64,000 bases of DNA, taken from the NCBI RefSeq assembly GCF_006439015.1, contig NZ_RCZG01000013.1:1-64000 (forward strand), given 5' to 3'. Positions 8,461 to 16,854 of this stretch are shown piece after piece (the first letter of the stretch is position 1; each line of letters begins with the position of its first letter). The notes beneath the pieces are model-generated. The model was not told the DNA's origin. It ran no database searches and saw nothing but the letters and a program-made list of their open reading frames with translations. The position numbers were made by a program, and so were the translations under genes. The DNA is from Mycolicibacterium hodleri (GTDB lineage: Bacteria; Actinomycetota; Actinomycetes; Mycobacteriales; Mycobacteriaceae).

Positions 8461-9609
8461 TTACAGGCGTTCGATGATGGTGACGTTGGCGGTGCCGCCG
8501 CCCTCACACATCGTCTGCAGGCCGTAGCGGCCTCCCGTGCGCTCCAGCGTGTTGAGCATCGTCGCGAAAAGCTTTGCACCCGTTGCTCCGAGGGGATGCC
8601 CCAGGGCGATCGCGCCACCGCTCGGGTTGACCTTCGACGGGTCGGCTCCGGTCTCCTTGAGCCACGCCATCACCACGGGGGCGAAGGCCTCGTTGATCTC
8701 GACGGTGTCGATGTCCTCGATCGAGAGACCGGTCTTCTCCAGGGCGTAATGCGTCGCCGGAATCGGACCGGTCAGCATGTACACCGGGTCGGCGCCACGA
8801 GCGCTCACGTGGTGGATGCGGGCGCGGGGCTTCAGTCCGTGCTCCTTCACGGCCTGCTCGGATGCGATCAGCACGGCACTGGCACCGTCGGAGATTTGGC
8901 TGGCCATCGCCGCCGTCAAGCGACCACCCTCGACGAGTGTCTTGAGTCCGGCCATCTTCTCGAGCGAGGTGTCGCGGGGACCCTCGTCGGTCACGAACCC
9001 GTCCACTGCGATGATCTCGTTCTCGAAGAAGCCCGACCGAATCGCCTCCTGGGCGCGCTGGTGGCTGGTGAGCGAGTACTGCTCCATTTCCTCTCGCGAG
9101 ATGTTCCACTTGTCGGCGATCATCTCCGAGCCGCGGAACTGCGAGATCTCCTGGTCGCCGTAGCGGTGCAGCCAACTCTTCGACTCGTTGGTGGGCGAGG
9201 TGAAACCGAACTGCTCGCCCACGATCATCGCCGACGAGATGGGGATCTGGCTCATGTTCTGCATGCCGCCCGCCACGATCAGGTCGGCGGTGCCAGACAT
9301 GATCGCCTGTGCACCAAAGGAAATGGCCTGCTGACTGGAACCGCACTGACGGTCGACCGTGACGCCGGGCACCTCTTCGGGGAATCCGGCGGCCAGCCAG
9401 GACAGCCGGGCGATGTTGCCCGCCTGGCCACCGATGGCGTCAACGCATCCGGCGATCACATCGGTGACGGCACCCGGATCGACGTCATTGCGGTCGAAGA
9501 GACCACGCCAGGCGGCGGCCCCGAGATCGACGGGGTGCACTCCGGCCAGCGATCCGTTGCGCTTGCCGATCGCCGTACGCACAGCGTCGATGATGTACGC
9601 CTCGCCCAT
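8461..9609 (-). CDS. fadA6: FadA6, thiolase of the HIP pathway
   Basis: A 382-residue thiolase. FadA6 performs the thiolytic step that releases acetyl-CoA from the opened C/D-ring chain. The nucleophile is Cys89 in 'VDRQCGSSQQA'; the other active-site motifs are 'NEAFAPV', 'GHPLGATGA' and the second cysteine in 'MCEGGGTANVTII'. It is the last gene of the fadE30-ipdF-kstR2-fadA6 operon, starting 2 bases after kstR2 ends. Confidence 0.95.
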   Translation of the reverse strand: MGEAYIIDAVRTAIGKRNGSLAGVHPVDLGAAAWRGLFDRNDVDPGAVTDVIAGCVDAIGGQAGNIARLSWLAAGFPEEVPGVTVDRQCGSSQQAISFGAQAIMSGTADLIVAGGMQNMSQIPISSAMIVGEQFGFTSPTNESKSWLHRYGDQEISQFRGSEMIADKWNISREEMEQYSLTSHQRAQEAIRSGFFENEIIAVDGFVTDEGPRDTSLEKMAGLKTLVEGGRLTAAMASQISDGASAVLIASEQAVKEHGLKPRARIHHVSARGADPVYMLTGPIPATHYALEKTGLSIEDIDTVEINEAFAPVVMAWLKETGADPSKVNPSGGAIALGHPLGATGAKLFATMLNTLERTGGRYGLQTMCEGGGTANVTIIERL

Positions 9610-9611
9610 GT

Positions 9612-10205
9612 CTAATCTCCTTCTTTCGTGATGCCACCGAGAACGATGGCGAGGTACTGCCTGCCCACCTGCTCAGCCGTAAGTGGTCCTCCCGGCTGAT
9701 ACCAGCGGACCGAGACCCAGGTGGTGTCGCGGATGAATCGGTATACCAGGTCGACGTCGAGATGCGCGCTGAAGCAGCCCTCGGCGACGCCCCGCTTGAG
9801 CAGGTCCAGCCACATCGTGCGCTGCTCACGGTTGCGTTCGTCGACGAAGGCGAACTGAGGCAGAGGCGAGAGTCGCTTGGCCTCGTCCTGGTAGATGACG
9901 ACCTGCGCGTGTCGGTTCTCGATGGCCTCGAAGGACGCCATGAAGAGTCCCTCGACGCACCTCAGGGGATCGGTCTCGGTCTCGACGATCTGTTGATACC
10001 GGCCGAAGAGCCAGTCGAGGAAGTCTCGAAGCACCTCCTCGACCATCTGCTCCTTGGACTTGAAGTGGTGGTAGAGGCTTCCCGACAGGATGCCCGCGGA
10101 GTCGGCGATGTCACGCACTGTGGTCGCCCGCAGACCGCGCTCGGCGAACATCGTCGCGGCGAGATCGAGCAGCTCGTCGCGGCGACTCGGATTGGGCACG
10201 GTCAT
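9612..10205 (-). CDS. kstR2: KstR2, TetR-type repressor of the HIP regulon
   Basis: A 197-residue TetR regulator with the helix-turn-helix 'TTVRDIADSAGILSGSLYHH' followed by 'FKSKEQM' and a ligand domain ending 'QYLAIVLGGITKEGD'. KstR2 binds HIP-CoA and controls the genes on both sides here. The open frame extends 30 codons upstream, but family similarity and the ATGA overlap with ipdF support the ATG at 10203-10205. Its two likely operators are at 3845 and 12155, both exact motif matches, so it should repress its own operon. Confidence 0.95.
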   Translation of the reverse strand: MTVPNPSRRDELLDLAATMFAERGLRATTVRDIADSAGILSGSLYHHFKSKEQMVEEVLRDFLDWLFGRYQQIVETETDPLRCVEGLFMASFEAIENRHAQVVIYQDEAKRLSPLPQFAFVDERNREQRTMWLDLLKRGVAEGCFSAHLDVDLVYRFIRDTTWVSVRWYQPGGPLTAEQVGRQYLAIVLGGITKEGD

Positions 10206-10990
10206 GCCCGCTGACTCGACACCGAGATGACTTCGCCGGTGAGGTAACTGGAGTAGTCGCTGGCCAGGAACGCCATGGTGGCCGCCACCTCCCACGGTTC
10301 GGCGGCACGCTCGAAGGCCTCATCCGACGACAGCTGGTCGAGAAGCTCCGAGCTGCTGGTCTTCTCGAGGAATTTGTGTCGGGCGATGCTCGGGGACACG
10401 GCGTTGATACGGACGCCGTACTCGACGGCTTCGATTGCGCTGCAACGGGTCAATGCCATCACCCCCGCCTTGGCCGCGGCATAGTGCGATTGAGAGTGCT
10501 GGGCCCGCCAGCCGAGCACACTGGCGTTGTTGACGATCACACCACCGTGCCCGGCCTCCCGGAAGTAGCGCAGTGCCGCACGGGTGGCGCGCATGACCGA
10601 GGTCAAGGTGACGTTCAGGACCCGGTCCCATTCGTCGTCGGTCATGTCGACGACGGGCGTCTGACCACCGAGACCGGCGTTGTTGATCAAGACGTCCAGA
10701 CGGCCCATCTTCTCGACCGCGGAGATGATCAGCGCGTCGACGGCTTCGGTCGACGTGACGTCGCAGACCACCGCGTCCACCCGCCCCAATCCGAGTCCGG
10801 CTAGTTCGTCCCGGGTTTCGTCCAGTCGACGCTCGTGGAAGTCCGACACCACGACGTCGGCGCCCTCGGCCAGCGCCCGCCTGGCCGCCGACGAACCGAT
10901 GCCGGTGCCTGCCGCCGCCGTGACGAGTACGACCTTGCCGGTCAGGAGCCCGTGACCGTCGATCTCCTTCGGCGCTATTGAGAGGTTCAT
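10202..10990 (-). CDS. ipdF: IpdF, SDR acting on hydroxylated HIP-CoA
   Basis: A 262-residue SDR corresponding to Rv3559c (IpdF), which works in the redox steps that convert 5-hydroxy-HIP-CoA. Motifs are 'TAAAGTGIGSSAARRALAEG' for cofactor binding, 'NNAGLGG', 'NNASVLGW' and 'YAAAKAGVMALTR' with the catalytic Tyr and Lys. The cofactor motif is of the less common T-A-A-A-G-T-G-I-G form also found in the M. tuberculosis protein. It overlaps fadE30 and kstR2 by four bases each, which indicates tight coupling. Confidence 0.92.
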   Translation of the reverse strand: MNLSIAPKEIDGHGLLTGKVVLVTAAAGTGIGSSAARRALAEGADVVVSDFHERRLDETRDELAGLGLGRVDAVVCDVTSTEAVDALIISAVEKMGRLDVLINNAGLGGQTPVVDMTDDEWDRVLNVTLTSVMRATRAALRYFREAGHGGVIVNNASVLGWRAQHSQSHYAAAKAGVMALTRCSAIEAVEYGVRINAVSPSIARHKFLEKTSSSELLDQLSSDEAFERAAEPWEVAATMAFLASDYSSYLTGEVISVSSQRA

Positions 10991-12138
10991 GCTCCTTTGG
11001 CCTCCCTGGGTAGGCCGAGCACCCGCTCGGCGATGATGTTGCGTTGGATCTCATTCGAGCCGCCGTAGATGGTGTCCGAGCGCGAGAAGAGGTACAGCCG
11101 TTGCCATTCGTCGAATTCACCGCCGGCGAGCAGCATGCCCGCCTTGCCCTGGACGTCCATCGCGATCTCGCCCAATTCACGATGCCAGTTGGCCCACAAC
11201 AACTTCGAGACGTTATCTTGCCCCGGCTGCTCGACGTCCATAGTGGCCAACGCATAGGACCGCATGGTCTTCAGCCCCACCCACGATCGCGTCAGCTTCT
11301 CCCGGATCAGTGGGTCGTCGATGGCCCCGGTGTTCTTCGCCAGGTCGACGATCCCGGAAAGCTCACGTGCATAGCGGATCTGCTGACCGAGCGTCGACAC
11401 GCCACGTTCGAACGTCAACGTGCCCATCGCCACGCGCCACCCGTCACCGGGCTCGCCCACGACCAGACTGGCATCGGTACGGGCATCGTCGAAGAAGACC
11501 TCGTTGAATTCCGAATCGCCCGTCAACTGAACGATCGGACGTATCTCGACACCGGGCTGCTCCAACGGCACCAGCAGATACGAGAGCCCGGCGTGTCGCT
11601 TGGAACCCTTCTCGCTGCGCGCGACGACGAAGACCCACTGCGCCCAGTGCGCCAGCGACGTCCACACCTTCTGTCCGTTGATCACCCACTCGTCGCCGAC
11701 GAGCTCCGCGGTGGTCGAGACGTTCGCAAGATCGCTCCCGGCGCCGGGCTCGGAATAGCCCTGGCTCCACAGCTCGGTCACGTCGAGGATCCGCGGCAGG
11801 AATCGGCTCTGCTGTTCAGGGGTTCCGTACGCGATCAGCGTCGGCCCCACTAGTTCCTCACCGAGGTGGTTGACCTTGTCGGGGGCGTTCGCGAGGGCGT
11901 ACTCCTCGTAGAACGCGACGCGGTGCGCCACCGTCAGGCCTCGGCCGCCGTGCTCCTCGGGCCACCCGAGACACGTCAGTCCGGCCCCGGCCAGATGCTG
12001 GTTCCACGCGCGCCGCTCGTCGAACGCCTCGTGCTCACGACCCGGGCCGCCAAGCCCCTTGAGCGCGGCGAATTCACCGACGAGATTGTCGGCGAGCCAC
12101 TGCCGGACCTCGGCCCGGAACTCCTGGACCTCTATCAC
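10987..12138 (-). CDS. fadE30: FadE30, acyl-CoA dehydrogenase for HIP-CoA
   Basis: A 383-residue acyl-CoA dehydrogenase, first gene of the kstR2 operon. FadE30 introduces the double bond that starts HIP-CoA ring breakdown after CoA activation by FadD3. Family segments are 'GYSEPGAGSDLANVSTTAEL', 'GQKVWTSLAHWAQW' (FAD-binding), 'LTFERGVSTLGQQ' and the C-terminal 'GGSNEIQRNIIAERVLGLPR'. The start lies 16 bp from a KstR2 operator shared with fadD3. Confidence 0.93.
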   Translation of the reverse strand: MIEVQEFRAEVRQWLADNLVGEFAALKGLGGPGREHEAFDERRAWNQHLAGAGLTCLGWPEEHGGRGLTVAHRVAFYEEYALANAPDKVNHLGEELVGPTLIAYGTPEQQSRFLPRILDVTELWSQGYSEPGAGSDLANVSTTAELVGDEWVINGQKVWTSLAHWAQWVFVVARSEKGSKRHAGLSYLLVPLEQPGVEIRPIVQLTGDSEFNEVFFDDARTDASLVVGEPGDGWRVAMGTLTFERGVSTLGQQIRYARELSGIVDLAKNTGAIDDPLIREKLTRSWVGLKTMRSYALATMDVEQPGQDNVSKLLWANWHRELGEIAMDVQGKAGMLLAGGEFDEWQRLYLFSRSDTIYGGSNEIQRNIIAERVLGLPREAKGA

Positions 12139-12154
12139 CCCTGTAGGCTAACCT

Positions 12155-12168
12155 ACCAAGCACTTGCT
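12155..12168. promoter_or_regulatory. KstR2 operator, fadE30/fadD3 gap
   Basis: ACCAAGCACTTGCT matches the motif AnCAAGnnCTTGnT at every fixed position. It lies in the 47-bp gap between the divergent genes fadE30 and fadD3, so both operons should be repressed from this one site. Confidence 0.9.
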
Positions 12169-12185
12169 TTGTTAGAGGAGTCTCG

Positions 12186-13820
12186 ATGCAGAGGTCCGGC
12201 GGGCCGGAGCGGAGCGATGCGGGAATGTCGCCGGAGGGCAGGAGCGGAGCGACCGGGGACTCGACACAGCCGAGGACCATTCCCGGCGTGGTGGACCGGG
12301 TCAGCGCCCAGTTCTCCGACCACGAAGCGCTTGTCAGCGACGACCGGACCTTGACCTACGCCGAACTTCGAGCCGAGGTCAGACAGGCTGCGGCAGCGCT
12401 GATCGACCTCGGGGTCGAGGCCGGGGACCGGGTCGCGATCTGGTCTCCGAACACCTGGCACTGGGTGGTCGCGTGCCTTGCCACCACCTATGCCGGCGCA
12501 GTCGTCGTCCCGCTCAACACCCGATACACGGCGTCCGAGGCCACCGACATCCTGGCGCGCACCCAGGCGCCCGTTCTCATCGCAATGGGCCGATTCCTCG
12601 GCTCGGACCGGACCACGGAGCTGGACCGCTCGGCACTGCCCGCACTGCGGCACATCGTGCGGGTGCCCATCAAAGGCGTTGAAGGAGAAGAAGGCGAAGA
12701 CGGAACCTGGGACGAGTTCGTCGCGCGCGGGGACGGGGTTGCTGCCATGGCCGAAGTCGACGTGCGCGCCGCGGCCGTCACCCCCGACGACGTGTCCGAC
12801 ATCCTGTTCACCTCAGGCACCACCGGGCGCAGCAAGGGCGTGTTGTGCGCACATCGGCAGTCCCTCGACGCACCCGCGGCGTGGGCGGCGTGCGGTCAGC
12901 TCACCAGCGCGGACCGCTACCTGTGCATCAACCCGTTCTTCCACAACTTCGGCTTCAAGGCCGGAATCCTGACGTGCCTGCAAAGGGGAGCAACGCTGAT
13001 CCCGCAGCTGACGTTCGATCCCGAGAAGGCGATGCGGGCCGTCCAAGACCAGCGGATCACCGTGCTTCCCGGACCGCCGACCATCTACCAGACCCTGCTC
13101 GATCACCCGAAGCGCGGTGACTTCGACCTGACATCCCTGCGGTTCGCCGTCACCGGCGCGGCCGTCGTGCCGGTCGTACTGATCGAACGCATGCAGGATG
13201 AACTGGACATTGACATCGTGCTGACGGCCTACGGTCTCACGGAGGCAAGTGGTTTCGGCACGATGTGCCGGGCCGACGACGACGCCGTCACGGTCGCGAC
13301 CACCTGCGGGAGGCCGATCGCGGACTTCGAGTTGAGGATCGACGCGACCGAGGACGGAGCTGCGGGCGAGGTTCTGCTGCGTGGCCCCAATGTGATGCTC
13401 GGCTACCTCGACGACCCGGAGGCGACCGCCGCAGCCATCGACCCTGACGGCTGGCTACATACCGGTGACGTCGGAAAGCTGGACGCCGCAGGCAATCTCA
13501 GCATCACCGACCGCCTCAAGGACATGTACATCTGCGGCGGCTTCAACGTCTACCCCGCCGAGATCGAGCAGGTGCTCGCCCGCCTCGACGGCGTAGCGGA
13601 CAGCGCCGTGATCGGAGTGACCGACGAGCGCCTCGGCGAGGTCGGCAAGGCCTTCGTTGTCGCCAAACCCGATGCTCAGCTCGACGAATCGACCGTGATC
13701 GCCTACACCCGTGAACATCTGGCGAACTTCAAGACTCCTCGATCGGTGGTCTTCGTCGACGTACTGCCACGCAACCCTGGAGGAAAAGTGGTCAAACCGC
13801 TCCTGCGAGAGATCAGTTGA
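12186..13820 (+). CDS. fadD3: FadD3, HIP-CoA synthetase
   Basis: A 544-residue AMP-forming acyl-CoA synthetase that activates HIP with CoA, the entry step into this regulon and the source of the KstR2 inducer. The P-loop-like motif is 'FTSGTTGRSKGVLCAH'; others are 'AYGLTEASGFG', 'GWLHTGDVGKLD' and 'RLKDMYICGGFNVYPAEIEQ', and the catalytic Lys lies in 'RNPGGKVVKPLL'. The ATG at 12186 follows a 'GAGGAG' ribosome site. The first 29 residues are encoded by two copies of the interspersed repeat and are absent from the M. tuberculosis enzyme, whose sequence aligns from about 'TIPGVVDRVSAQF'. Confidence 0.94.
   Translation: MQRSGGPERSDAGMSPEGRSGATGDSTQPRTIPGVVDRVSAQFSDHEALVSDDRTLTYAELRAEVRQAAAALIDLGVEAGDRVAIWSPNTWHWVVACLATTYAGAVVVPLNTRYTASEATDILARTQAPVLIAMGRFLGSDRTTELDRSALPALRHIVRVPIKGVEGEEGEDGTWDEFVARGDGVAAMAEVDVRAAAVTPDDVSDILFTSGTTGRSKGVLCAHRQSLDAPAAWAACGQLTSADRYLCINPFFHNFGFKAGILTCLQRGATLIPQLTFDPEKAMRAVQDQRITVLPGPPTIYQTLLDHPKRGDFDLTSLRFAVTGAAVVPVVLIERMQDELDIDIVLTAYGLTEASGFGTMCRADDDAVTVATTCGRPIADFELRIDATEDGAAGEVLLRGPNVMLGYLDDPEATAAAIDPDGWLHTGDVGKLDAAGNLSITDRLKDMYICGGFNVYPAEIEQVLARLDGVADSAVIGVTDERLGEVGKAFVVAKPDAQLDESTVIAYTREHLANFKTPRSVVFVDVLPRNPGGKVVKPLLREIS
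12201..12260 (+). repeat. Two repeat copies inside the fadD3 5' end
   Basis: Two copies of the core, 'GGGCCGGAGCGGAGCGATGC' at 12201 and 'GGGCAGGAGCGGAGCGACCG' at 12236, are 35 bp apart. Because 35 is not a multiple of three they are read in different frames, giving 'GGPERSDAG' and then 'EGRSGATGDS'. Confidence 0.8.
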
Positions 13821-14950
13821 TGGACCTGACATACGACGAGTCGACCCGTGACTTTCAAGCCGAAGTGCACGACTTCCTGGCCTCCAACACTGCGCACTTC
13901 CCCACCAAGTCCTACGACACCGCAGTGGGCTTCGAGCAGCACCGCCACTGGGACCGCGTGCTGTTCGACGCGGGGCTGTCGGTGATCGCCTGGCCGAAGG
14001 AGTACGGCGGCCGGGACGCGACGCTGCTGCAGTGGATCGTCTACGAGGAGGAGTACTTCCGCGCGGGCGCGCCGGGCCGCGGCAGCGCCAACGGCACCAG
14101 CATGCTGGCACCCACCCTCTTCGCGCACGGCAGCGAGGAACAACTGAAGCGGGTACTGCCCAAGATGGCCAGCGGCGAGGAGATCTGGGCACAGGCCTGG
14201 TCGGAGCCGGACTCGGGTAGCGATCTGGCGTCACTGCGCTCCACGGCCACCAAGACCGACGGCGGCTGGAAGCTCAACGGCCAGAAGATCTGGAGTTCTC
14301 GCGCGGTCTTCGGCGACCGGGCGTTCGGACTGTTCCGCTCCGATCCGAGCGCGCAACGCCACAAGGGCTTGACGTACCTCATGTTCGACCTCAAAGCCGA
14401 CGGTGTCACCGTCCGCCCGATCGCCCAACTCGGCGGGGACACCGGTTTCGGCGAGATCTTCCTGGACGACGTGTTCGTTCCCGACGAGGACGTCATCGGC
14501 GGCGTACACGAGGGCTGGCGGGCCGCGATGAGCACAACCAGCAACGAGCGCGGCATGTCGCTTCGCAGCCCGGCCCGCTTCCTCGCCCCGGCCGAACGTC
14601 TCGTCGAGGCATGGAAGGACGAGCGCAATCCGGCGTACGCCGACCGCGTCGCCGACGCCTGGATCAAGGCGCAGGCCTACCGGCTGCACACGTTCGGCAC
14701 CGTCACCAGACTGGCCGCCGGTGGCGAACTCGGCGCGGAGTCCTCGGTGACCAAGGTGTTCTGGTCGGACCTCGACGTCGCCCTACATCAGACCGCGTTG
14801 GACATCCGCGGTGCCGATGGCGAACTCGCCGATTCCTGGACCGATGGCCTGCTCTTCGCCCTCGGCGGGCCGATCTACGCGGGCACCAACGAGATTCAGC
14901 GCAATATCATCGCCGAGCGGTTGCTGGGCCTGCCTCGGGAGCCGAAGTGA
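13820..14950 (+). CDS. fadE31: FadE31, acyl-CoA dehydrogenase
   Basis: A 376-residue acyl-CoA dehydrogenase with 'WSEPDSGSDLASLRSTATK', 'GQKIWSSRAVFGDRAF', 'SNERGMSLRS' and the C-terminal 'GTNEIQRNIIAERLLGLPRE'. FadE31 forms a mixed complex with the shorter FadE32 in other mycobacteria and acts late in HIP side-chain oxidation. The ATG at 13820 overlaps the fadD3 stop by one base, and the gene overlaps fadE32 by four bases. Confidence 0.92.
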   Translation: MDLTYDESTRDFQAEVHDFLASNTAHFPTKSYDTAVGFEQHRHWDRVLFDAGLSVIAWPKEYGGRDATLLQWIVYEEEYFRAGAPGRGSANGTSMLAPTLFAHGSEEQLKRVLPKMASGEEIWAQAWSEPDSGSDLASLRSTATKTDGGWKLNGQKIWSSRAVFGDRAFGLFRSDPSAQRHKGLTYLMFDLKADGVTVRPIAQLGGDTGFGEIFLDDVFVPDEDVIGGVHEGWRAAMSTTSNERGMSLRSPARFLAPAERLVEAWKDERNPAYADRVADAWIKAQAYRLHTFGTVTRLAAGGELGAESSVTKVFWSDLDVALHQTALDIRGADGELADSWTDGLLFALGGPIYAGTNEIQRNIIAERLLGLPREPK

Positions 14951-15906
14951 AATTCGATCTGGACGACCAGCAGCGCGAGTTCGCGGCCAGCATCGACGGC
15001 CTCCTCGGCGCAGCCGACGTGCCCGCCGCCATCCGGGCGTGGTCCGCGGGTGACACCGGACCGGGCCGCAAGGTCTGGGCGGCGCTCGCCGACCTCGGGG
15101 TGACTGCACTGGCCGTCTCCGAGAAGTTCGACGGCATCGGTGCGCACCCGGTCGACCTGGTGGTCGCCGCGGAACGCCTCGGGTACTGGGGCGTGCCGGG
15201 CCCGGTCGCGGAATCCATCGCCGTGGCGCCCGTTCTGCTCGCGGACGACGATCGCAGCGCAGCGCTGGCATCGGGTGAGCTGATCGCGACCGTGGCGATG
15301 CCGCCGCACGTGCCCCGTGCCGTCGACGCCGACTCCGCCGGACTCGTCCTGCTGGCCTCCGATGGCGAGGTGCGGAATGCCGACGTGGGCTCGCAGCACG
15401 AATCCGTCGATCCGGCTCGCCGGCCGTTCGACGTCACGGCCGCCGGTGATCCTCGGAAAGCCGATACCGCAACGGCTTTCGAGTTCGGCGCCATGATCAC
15501 CGCCGCTCAATTGATCGGAGCGGGTCAGGCCATGCTGGATGGTTCGGTCGACTACGCCAAGCAACGCACCCAATTCGGCAGGCTGATCGGCTCGTACCAA
15601 GCGATCAAACACCGACTCGCCGACGTGCACATCGCGATCGAACTGGCCCGTCCGCTGATCTTCGGTGCGGCGCTGTCGCTCGCGGACGGCTCATCCGACA
15701 CGGCACGCGACGTCAGCGCGGCAAAGGCGGCGGCCTCCGAAGCGGCCCTGCTGTCGGCCCGTTCGTCTCTGCAGACGCACGGCGCCATCGGCTACACGCA
15801 AGAGCACGACCTGTCGCTCCTGCTGCTGCGGGTGCAGGCGCTGCGGTCGGCCTGGGGCGATCCGACGTGGCACCGCCATCGAGTCCTGGAGGCTCTCGCA
15901 TCGTGA
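14947..15906 (+). CDS. fadE32: FadE32, short acyl-CoA dehydrogenase subunit
   Basis: A 319-residue member of the shorter, heteromeric ACAD subunits found in steroid degradation. It keeps 'QRTQFGRLIGSYQAIKHRLA' and 'LQTHGAIGYTQEHDL' but lacks part of the middle domain of full-length enzymes. These subunits make alpha2-beta2 enzymes with FadE31 or FadE33. The frame is open far upstream inside fadE31; the GTG at 14947, overlapping the fadE31 stop as GTGA, fits the family start. Confidence 0.92.
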   Translation: MKFDLDDQQREFAASIDGLLGAADVPAAIRAWSAGDTGPGRKVWAALADLGVTALAVSEKFDGIGAHPVDLVVAAERLGYWGVPGPVAESIAVAPVLLADDDRSAALASGELIATVAMPPHVPRAVDADSAGLVLLASDGEVRNADVGSQHESVDPARRPFDVTAAGDPRKADTATAFEFGAMITAAQLIGAGQAMLDGSVDYAKQRTQFGRLIGSYQAIKHRLADVHIAIELARPLIFGAALSLADGSSDTARDVSAAKAAASEAALLSARSSLQTHGAIGYTQEHDLSLLLLRVQALRSAWGDPTWHRHRVLEALAS

Positions 15907-16844
15907 GCGAAGAACGCGAGATGTTGCGCGACACCGTGGCGTCGATCGTCGAGAAACACGCCGCCCCCGAGGCGGTACGACGCGCGATGGAGTCCGAGCG
16001 CGGCTACGACGAGTCGTTGTGGACGCTGTTGTGCGAGCAGGTGGGGGCTGCGGCATTGGTCATCCCCGAGGACCTGGGCGGCGCGGGCGGCGAGCTCGCC
16101 GACGCCGCGGTCGTGATCGAGACCCTGGGCCGCGGCCTGGTGCCAACCCCGCTGCTGGGCACCACTCTCGCCGAGCTTGCCCTGTTGTCCGCCGACGAAC
16201 CCGATGCGGAGGCGCTGGAGTCGCTTGCCGAGGGGACGTCCATCGGCGCCGTCGTCTTCGATCCCGACTACGTGGTCAACGGTGACGTCGCCGACGTCGT
16301 CGTCACCGTCGAGGATGGCCGTCTTAGTCGCTGGAGCGGTTTCACCGCCGAACCCCTGGCATCGATGGATCCGACCCGCAGGCTCGCCCGATTGCACGGC
16401 GGCACGCGGGAGCCGATCGGCACCGATCCCGGACTGGAAGACGCGGCGGCGATCCTGTTGGCGGTAGAGCAGATTGGCGCCGCAGGCCGCTGCCTTGACC
16501 TCACCGTCGCCTACACCAAGGATCGTGTCCAGTTCGGGAGGCCCATCGGCAGCTTCCAGGCGCTCAAGCACCGGATGGCCGACCTGTACGTGCTGGTGCA
16601 GTCGGCCCGCGCGGTCGTCGACGATGCAGTGTCCGAGCCGTCGCCGACGTCCGCTGCGCTGGCGCGGGTCTCGGCCAGCGAGGCGTTCAGCGCCGTCGCG
16701 GCCGAGTCCATCCAGATGCACGGCGGCGTCGCCATCACGTGGGAGTACGACATCCAGCTGTACTTCAAACGAGCGCACGGCAGCGCACAACTGCTCGGTC
16801 CGCCGCGGGACTACCTGCGACGTCTCGAGTCGGAGGTGCTCTAG
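15903..16844 (+). CDS. fadE33: FadE33, short acyl-CoA dehydrogenase subunit
   Basis: A 313-residue ACAD subunit like FadE32, with 'DRVQFGRPIGSFQALKHRMA' and 'IQMHGGVAITWEYDIQLYFK', the latter matching the C-terminal FAD/active-site region. It starts at a GTG overlapping the fadE32 stop by four bases. The three fadE genes and fadD3 form one translationally coupled run. Confidence 0.92.
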   Translation: MSEEREMLRDTVASIVEKHAAPEAVRRAMESERGYDESLWTLLCEQVGAAALVIPEDLGGAGGELADAAVVIETLGRGLVPTPLLGTTLAELALLSADEPDAEALESLAEGTSIGAVVFDPDYVVNGDVADVVVTVEDGRLSRWSGFTAEPLASMDPTRRLARLHGGTREPIGTDPGLEDAAAILLAVEQIGAAGRCLDLTVAYTKDRVQFGRPIGSFQALKHRMADLYVLVQSARAVVDDAVSEPSPTSAALARVSASEAFSAVAAESIQMHGGVAITWEYDIQLYFKRAHGSAQLLGPPRDYLRRLESEVL

Positions 16845-16854
16845 CCTGGTTGAG

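Noticed and set aside
8398..9615. Long plus-strand open frame opposite fadA6
   Set aside because: It is the mirror of a high-GC coding gene, with His/Arg/Gly-rich composition and no family motif.
15903..16844. FadE32 and FadE33 as truncated pseudogenes because they are short
   Set aside because: Short ACAD subunits that form mixed complexes are established in steroid degradation, and both frames are intact and coupled.
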